Below, piece after piece: positions 59,301-64,000 of a DNA stretch of 64,000 nucleotides. How positions within the stretch are numbered: position 1 is the first letter of the stretch; each line of letters begins with the position of its first letter. The position numbers and the translations under genes were made by a program. The notes beneath the pieces are model-generated. The model was not told the DNA's origin. It made no database searches and saw only the letters and a program-made list of their open reading frames with translations. Source of the DNA: Lithospermum erythrorhizon. Its lineage: Eukaryota; Streptophyta; Magnoliopsida; Boraginales; Boraginaceae. The DNA is taken from assembly GCA_019722365.1 (NCBI GenBank), contig JADFUC010002325.1:1-64000 (forward strand), given 5' to 3'.

Positions 59301-60195
59301 CTAACAGTACTTAGAGTTACATAATTATTCCATAAATAGTCATTCTCTTTATTGTCCATATCTAAATAGAATTCATTTTCTTAATAATTTTTCAAACTTG
59401 AATTTTGACTTTGAATCACTTTTTAACTATTGATAGGTAACATCAATGAGCAAAAGAGAAAAAAGGGCGAATAATGTAAGAAAGATGAAAATAAGTTACT
59501 AAATGCATTTCCATGAATTGGCATTAATGCTCTGCTAATAATTAACGATGGAACAAACACAAGGACTATTTGTGCAACATTTATGTAATTCTAAGAAGTG
59601 TTAGTGTACTAACGTAAACTTCAGGAGTAAGTCTTGCTTTTTGGCAAACTCCCGGGATTATCTCCCAATGAACACAACTATCTTAAAGACTAAAAGGCAA
59701 TATTGGAAATAGCTAACTAAGAACATGTAAGCTTGTATCATCACTAGAGATTTTCATGTCTAATTGTTACTCCTATGTATTTACTCGCATGCAACTATGC
59801 AAGTGAATTGACGTTTTTATCTTTCGAAATTCAACCATAATTAAATATAACTGAAATATGTACAAGAGACTGTATATGGTCAAAATTTCAAGACTCATTG
59901 ATGCCAAAGGAGATGAAAACTAACCATATTTTTGTACAAGTTGATAGGTATAGGGCACTGATCTTGGTAGTATATCATCGGAAAGATTAAGGGGCTTAGA
60001 ATTTGCTTCTTGAATGGCCTTAGTCATCTCCTTCAAGTCACCATGAAGTAGTTTGTAAGAGTTTCCATTAAAACCTTGAGCTCTCAGGATCTTCTCCAAC
60101 TTCTTAGGCCTCAACCATACCCACTTTATTATTCTCCATGTATATATCACAACAATAACTGCACAAATAATCGGAATGATAATATATATTTCCAT
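56317..60195 (-). CDS. CYP72A: Cytochrome P450, CYP72A type, five exons, complete
   Basis: An ER-anchored haem-thiolate monooxygenase; CYP72A members oxidise terpenoids (iridoids, triterpenes, gibberellins), but the substrate here is unknown. Exons on the minus strand: 60195-59925, 58739-58522, 57922-57675, 57566-57182 and 56742-56317. All introns are GT-AG, and phases join to 515 codons plus TAG. Residues 1-28 form the N-terminal membrane anchor. W146-x3-R150 (WAKQR) is helix C. AGQETT at 325-330 is the I-helix oxygen-binding motif. E381-x2-R384 (EVLR) is the K-helix pair, and PERF is at 436-439. [10 protein letters not shown] ends at 465, with Cys463 as the haem ligand. Length and five-exon structure match the family. 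An in-frame TGA lies 18 bases before the ATG, which supports the start. Family members usually have W where Ala458 stands in the haem loop. No stops or shifts, unlike all neighbours. It is likely functional. Confidence 0.93.
58040..58215. mobile_element. Stowaway-type MITE in intron 2 of the P450 gene
   Basis: The left end 'tattccctccatcccataaagatta' (58041-58065) and the right end 'gtggacaatcttcatgagaaggagagagta' (58183-58213) correspond to the usual Stowaway termini, CTCCCTCCGTCCC and its reverse complement, with a few substitutions. TA flanks both ends as expected for the target duplication. There is no coding capacity. Being intronic, it may be tolerated in the transcript. Confidence 0.75.
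58740..59924 (-). other. Intron 1 of the P450 gene (1.2 kb, no feature inside)
   Basis: The intron runs from donor GTTAGT at 59924 to acceptor ACAG ending at 58740. It is AT-rich, without an ORF or a repeat that I recognise. It is the longest of the four introns (others about 599, 108 and 439 bp). Confidence 0.8.
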
Positions 60196-60239
60196 TCTAT
60201 ATCTCTGAATTCAACTACACCTTTAAGCTGAAATGACGT

Positions 60240-60262
60240 TATATATATATATATATATATAT
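60240..60262 (-). promoter_or_regulatory. (TA)n tract in TATA-box position of the P450 gene
   Basis: About eleven TA repeats lie 45-67 bases upstream of the P450 ATG. With a short leader this is where a plant TATA box would sit, and no better TATA element is seen closer. A variable TA tract could change promoter strength; that is inference. Confidence 0.4.
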
Positions 60263-60870
60263 GAAAATATTGTTAAATATATTTTAACTTTATTTTTAAT
60301 TTATACTTTAACATATATTTTAAGGATACATATTAAAAAAATCGATATATATATAGGACCACCCAGAAGTATTAAGTATTATTGCACATATAATACTAAA
60401 ATTAGATTTATACGAGGTAGAAAATACTTCATCTATCTTAAAATGATAATGATAGTTTTGGAGAAAATTTATGTAGTATTATTTTTACTTGATCATTAAT
60501 TTTTTTTTAAACTTTTAATTATATTTAGAGGCTATTCTATAGGATAAGATGATAATTACAGCATTTTAATCTAAATAAAAAAAATCTCTATAATAAATAT
60601 CACTAATTACATTCTATTTTGTAATAGAATCCTTTAATACAATCCTACCAACCCCCTCTTAATTACTTTCTTTTTCGTAATAAAATCTTACCAATAAATG
60701 TAACTTTTCAAACTGATTTATATTTCTTTAGTACAATATCTTAAAAGTTATATTGATGAATATAGTATACCGTTGTTATCCGATAAATGATATTTCATTC
60801 TAAATTATCCTCATTACTTAAAAGACATATGATATATCATAAAGTAAAATAAGATATATATCATTATTAC
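60263..60870. other. Upstream region of the P450 gene, no other gene
   Basis: AT-rich. The plus frame 60233-60499 is low-complexity and not a gene. I see no clear regulatory element beyond the TA tract. Confidence 0.4.
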
Positions 60871-60874
60871 TCTG

Positions 60875-61075
60875 CAAATGAGGTGTTAAAGTTGAGTAGA
60901 GTAGGTGAGAACTTTGTATTGAGGTCATGAATTCGATTTTCACTGCCAGCTTTGGTCGAGTCACGTCGCGGCTTTAGTGTGATTGCGGCGTGGTTTGCAG
61001 AATGCTACGTTAATTAGGAATGCAGGTGCGTCTTCTGCAGTGGCGGTTGCATTCCCCGTTACAAAATATATATAT
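60875..61075 (+). mobile_element. SINE, diverged copy
   Basis: Related to the SINE at 61253-61473. 'gagtaggtgaga' (60896-60907) and 'gaggtcatgaattcgattttcactgcc' (60923-60949) align with the A-box/B-box interval of the second copy. The B box reads GAATTCGATTT and the A box is degraded. After it comes 'cagctttgg..gagtcacgtcgcggcttt', then a tail of different sequence ending near 'cccgttacaaaatata'. The target duplication is unclear. Inactive. Confidence 0.6.
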
Positions 61076-61252
61076 ACCATTCTTATGTTAAAAGAAAGCA
61101 ACAAATAAAAAAAAATTATATAATGAGGCATATTAATGTATTTCTTGACCCCTTAATCATACTATATTACATTAACTGACATTATAAAATATTACGCATT
61201 ATATTTATTACAACATAACATATCCATAGAAACAAAACAATGGTATCTTGCA

Positions 61253-61473
61253 GCAAGGTGGCTTAGTGGTGGAGTAGGTGAGGCATGGCCCAGAAAGGTC
61301 ATGAGTTCGATTCTCACTACCCAGCTTGAGCTTTCTTGTCCCGGCTTTGTCGCGCGGGGCTTCGCAGTGTGGTTTACTGGGCCCGGCGTAAGTTTTCTTG
61401 TTGTTAATCCACACGAGATTTACCAGTCTTGCGCTCGAAAGAGTAGCGAAATTTAAAGTTATAAAGATTAAAA
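61253..61473 (+). mobile_element. tRNA-derived SINE with target-site duplication
   Basis: The body is about 221 bp. The Pol III A box TGGCTTAGTGG is at 61259-61269, and the B box GAGTTCGATTC at 61303-61313, with 33 bases between the boxes. It is flanked by ATGGTATCTTGCA (61240-61252) and ATGGTATCGTGCA (61474-61486), a 13-bp target duplication with one mismatch. The tail ends 'gattaaaa'. It is oriented plus, divergent from the P450 gene about 1 kb away. The near-perfect duplication suggests a younger insertion than the neighbouring copy. Confidence 0.85.
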
Positions 61474-61486
61474 ATGGTATCGTGCA

Positions 61487-61834
61487 CAATTAGGCATTAC
61501 CGTTCTTATTCTTATATATGTAATTTCATAAACTAAATCGAAACTTGATTATCACAAAAATTATGTTAAAGAAGTAAAAATAACAAATATCAAAATAGTA
61601 TAAAATAAGGCATATTTTGATATTTCTTTACTGATTAATCATACCATATTACACTAGATAATGAGATTATAAAATATTATACATTATTCTAATACCATAT
61701 ATTTGATACTCGCTGAGAGATAACATTAGACTAGGACATATGGTATTTTAGAAACTAAATGAATCAAATATCACAATACTATGTAAACAAACAATAAATC
61801 TCAAAACCAATTATAAAATAAAGCATCTTGTATT
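61487..61834. other. AT-rich spacer, no gene
   Basis: 'tattacattaactgacattataaaatattacgcattat' before the SINE (61164-61201) and 'tattacactagataatgagattataaaatattatacatta' after it (61648-61687) form a direct repeat about 480 bp apart. It suggests an old local duplication into which the SINE was inserted. Confidence 0.5.
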
Positions 61835-64000
61835 TGTAACGTCCATACAGGTCGACATACGAGTGAAATCATTATAATCCAGGAACACCGAATCACCAAG
61901 CAGATGGGCATTTCGGTTTAAAACTACTCGTTTCCTTGAAAATAAGATTGCATATAATATTTCAAAAATAATCACGATTTAAAAAACTTTACAATCAAAT
62001 CGGGTGAATCCCAACCAACCCAGAGCTCCGTATATATATCACTACGTATAAAATAAGCGATATCTTAGCGAGGCTACAAAAGATAGTAAATGCTTGTACT
62101 CGAATACAAAATGACAGCTAGCGAAATAATTTAAGAAGGTTTCAAAGGAAAATACAACCAATCAAAGCAGGTTGACAACCGCGTCAAATCGGTTGTGAGG
62201 ATCTCTACCCATGAAGTCTTTCACAGCAGCTCGAGCAAAACTCTCCAAACGGCCTCTTGGCTCAGCGCCTTGTCGGCACAGCGCAATGAAATGCCTCTGA
62301 TGCGAAAGGGGTGTAAGCGCGCGAAGCAGTGGAAACTTAACAGGGGTAGACTTGCCGTCTGAGGCAGTCAATCGATAATATAATAGTCAAAATATGAATA
62401 AAATAGATATATCGAGGACTACTAAGGTCATACAACGTGATTCCACGAGCCTCGGACGTCATACATGAAGATAAAATAGTAGGTTTCGGTAAGCACATAA
62501 TTCAGAGAAATCAAAGAGACTTCAGCAGCGACTAAAACTCACGAGTCGTCGAGCCTCACACATCTACCGTATCTCGCGTTATACCAACCTACAATGCGCG
62601 TATCTTCAGTAGTCTACTGCGGGAATGGACTGTCGATAATCACCCAGCTTATACGCGTTATAAGGCCAAAACGCTTATACACAAAGTATAAAACACGCAT
62701 GACTTACACAAAGTATAAAATGGCGCTCTTATACGCTAAGTATTATAAGGCACGCGGCTGCCTCTGGCTAAGTATAAGGCACGCATGGCTATACACACTA
62801 AGTATAAGGCCCGATATCGTCGCGTATCGCGGAGGAAGTCAGCTGTACTGTCACATCCCAGCGTAGGTGAATCCATTAATTCGAGTCACTACCGATAACG
62901 AACTACTGCAATCCCCGAAGCAGTATCAGCGCGCGGCTAAAGCGTCGCAATCGTAAAGTCAAACACAATCGTAGAAGCCAGGCCAAAATCATAAGTGCGA
63001 AATGAGGCCACGGAACTTCGAGAAATATAAGTTGGGAGTTTGAGCTATTCTTTACCTCAGCCCGATCTTCAGCGCCGCGAGAATATAATGTACTTGATCA
63101 TATCGTGGCTCACTTGCAAATGAATCGCACGTAATCATCTGACAATTACATGTAAATCATTATAACGTAATCATAACGATAACATGTTCACAAAATTTAA
63201 AATGAATACGTAAATTAACTTGCGAGTATGAGATAGAAATGCTACTTTCTATTATTTACCCTGAAACCTCTCACTTGAACGTCAGCAGTGCTTGCCACTT
63301 TCATGATCGGCGCCTAATAGCTTGTGAGAAAGTATAATCCAAGACCTACTACTTATCACAGAAGTTCTAGAAGATACATAACGACTCTTAGGGGAATATC
63401 TCTACTTGATCTAACGTAGCGGATAATTGTCGAATTATAATCTCGTAGACTGACCCAATCGATCCCATTAAAAATTTATTTTATTACTTAATCATTACAA
63501 ATCAACTTATAAGTCATTTAATTGTCGGCCCAGTCGCAATTAACAGCTATCTTTCGAAATGTAAATTCTATTTCAGCTTGGAGATTAACACTTTTACCAA
63601 CCTTATTCCGCTTTAATCAATTTTAAATCACCGATTTAATATCATGATAGCTATAATAAGGTCTGACATAACCTCTACGCATTTAAAGTGCTTAGAAAAA
63701 TATAGACATAAAAGTCAACCGAAAACATAAAAATCAACGAACCGTAACATCCTGTGATCTACAAATTGCAATTAATCGGCTTGCCATAAAACCAGCGCCC
63801 ATAACTTGACTAAGATTAAATCATAAATTGAATTATAGAAAAAAGTCAACTAAAAGTCAACTATGTCAAAACCCAAGAAATATCTCAAGGCGAACTTTCG
63901 TACGCCCAACTTCGAAGAGAATGATGGGGAAAACGATATTATAAAGCGTCTTGAGTTTGAGGCGGCAATCGAAGAGAAATGGAAGAAAAATTTTTCAAAG
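61835..64000 (+). mobile_element. Long LTR-like repeat, family B (cut by right edge)
   Basis: Starts TGTAACGTCC at 61835. It then repeats the block order of 21436-24860: 'gtcatacaacgtgattcca' (62429), 'tctaccgtatctcgc' (62562), 'actgcgggaatgga' (62617), the TATAC/GTATA array (62640-62815), 'gaaatataagttgggagttt' (63023), 'gacccaatcgatccca' (63453), 'tataataaggtc' (63652) and 'aaaacccaagaaatatc' (63868). It has no coding region. The minus frame 62371-62162 is unrecognised. It is shorter than the copy at 21436 because the 27-bp array is nearly absent. Confidence 0.6.
62640..62815 (+). repeat. TATAC/GTATA palindrome array in family B
   Basis: Five or six close-spaced units, each 'cttatac..aagtataa' followed by 'ggc.cg' or 'aca.gc'. 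The unit at 62675-62691 is identical to 22931-22947. Units here are about 25-35 bp apart, tighter than in the 22880-23345 array. Confidence 0.65.

Noticed and set aside
60233..60499. Plus-strand frame of 88 codons upstream of the P450
   Set aside because: Starts within the TA repeat, is low-complexity and shows no domain.
61208..61489. Minus-strand open frame with THDLSGPCLTYSTT
   Set aside because: This is the reverse translation of the SINE; a typical artefact and not a gene.

Overview
The window looks like a piece of a eudicot nuclear genome: strongly AT-rich, with large spliced introns, plant retrotransposon families and a plant-type P450. I cannot name the species. Only one gene is clearly intact: a five-exon cytochrome P450 of the CYP72A type on the minus strand at 60195-56317. 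Its splice sites join without a gap into a 515-residue protein carrying every P450 signature motif. It has an in-frame stop upstream of its ATG, a TA-repeat in the place of a TATA box, a polyadenylation-like signal after the stop, and a Stowaway-type MITE in intron 2. Two related tRNA-derived SINEs lie just upstream, one with a clear target-site duplication.

Almost everything else is decayed repeat. From left to right: a minus-strand Copia remnant cut by the left edge (1-1480); a LINE reverse-transcriptase tail (3560-4100); pieces of an LTR here called family A (4440-5500, 11100-11640, 29800-30740, 48880-49420); a long non-coding LTR-like repeat here called family B (5900-7700 reversed, 21436-24860, 61835-64000), carrying short palindromic tandem arrays; an ATT-rich tract (8570-9060); a satellite of about 120 bp made of two half-units (14470-15380, 18215-18450, 19170-20510); and a degraded Copia of Sirevirus/Maximus type in plus orientation (about 29800-38040, with gag, pol, an env-like accessory ORF and a purine tract).

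From 39500 to 49900 the base composition turns clearly GC-richer. Here lie minus-strand Ty3/gypsy remnants: gag, protease and three reverse-transcriptase pieces in one orientation, with an opposite-strand ORF region between them that may be the antisense accessory ORF seen in some Tat-lineage elements. At 53642-55254 two long diverged inverted repeats enclose what looks like a captured fragment of a GYF-domain (EXA1-like) gene, so this is a Pack-MULE-like candidate.

The transposon genes carry many stops and frameshifts, while the P450 reads through cleanly. That fits old, inactive transposons around one selected gene. I see no operon, CRISPR array, rRNA or canonical tRNA gene, and nothing I would call a clearly new biological system. 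The most unusual items are the gene-capture element, the two-part satellite, the palindromic arrays in the family B repeat, and the antisense ORF in the gypsy block.
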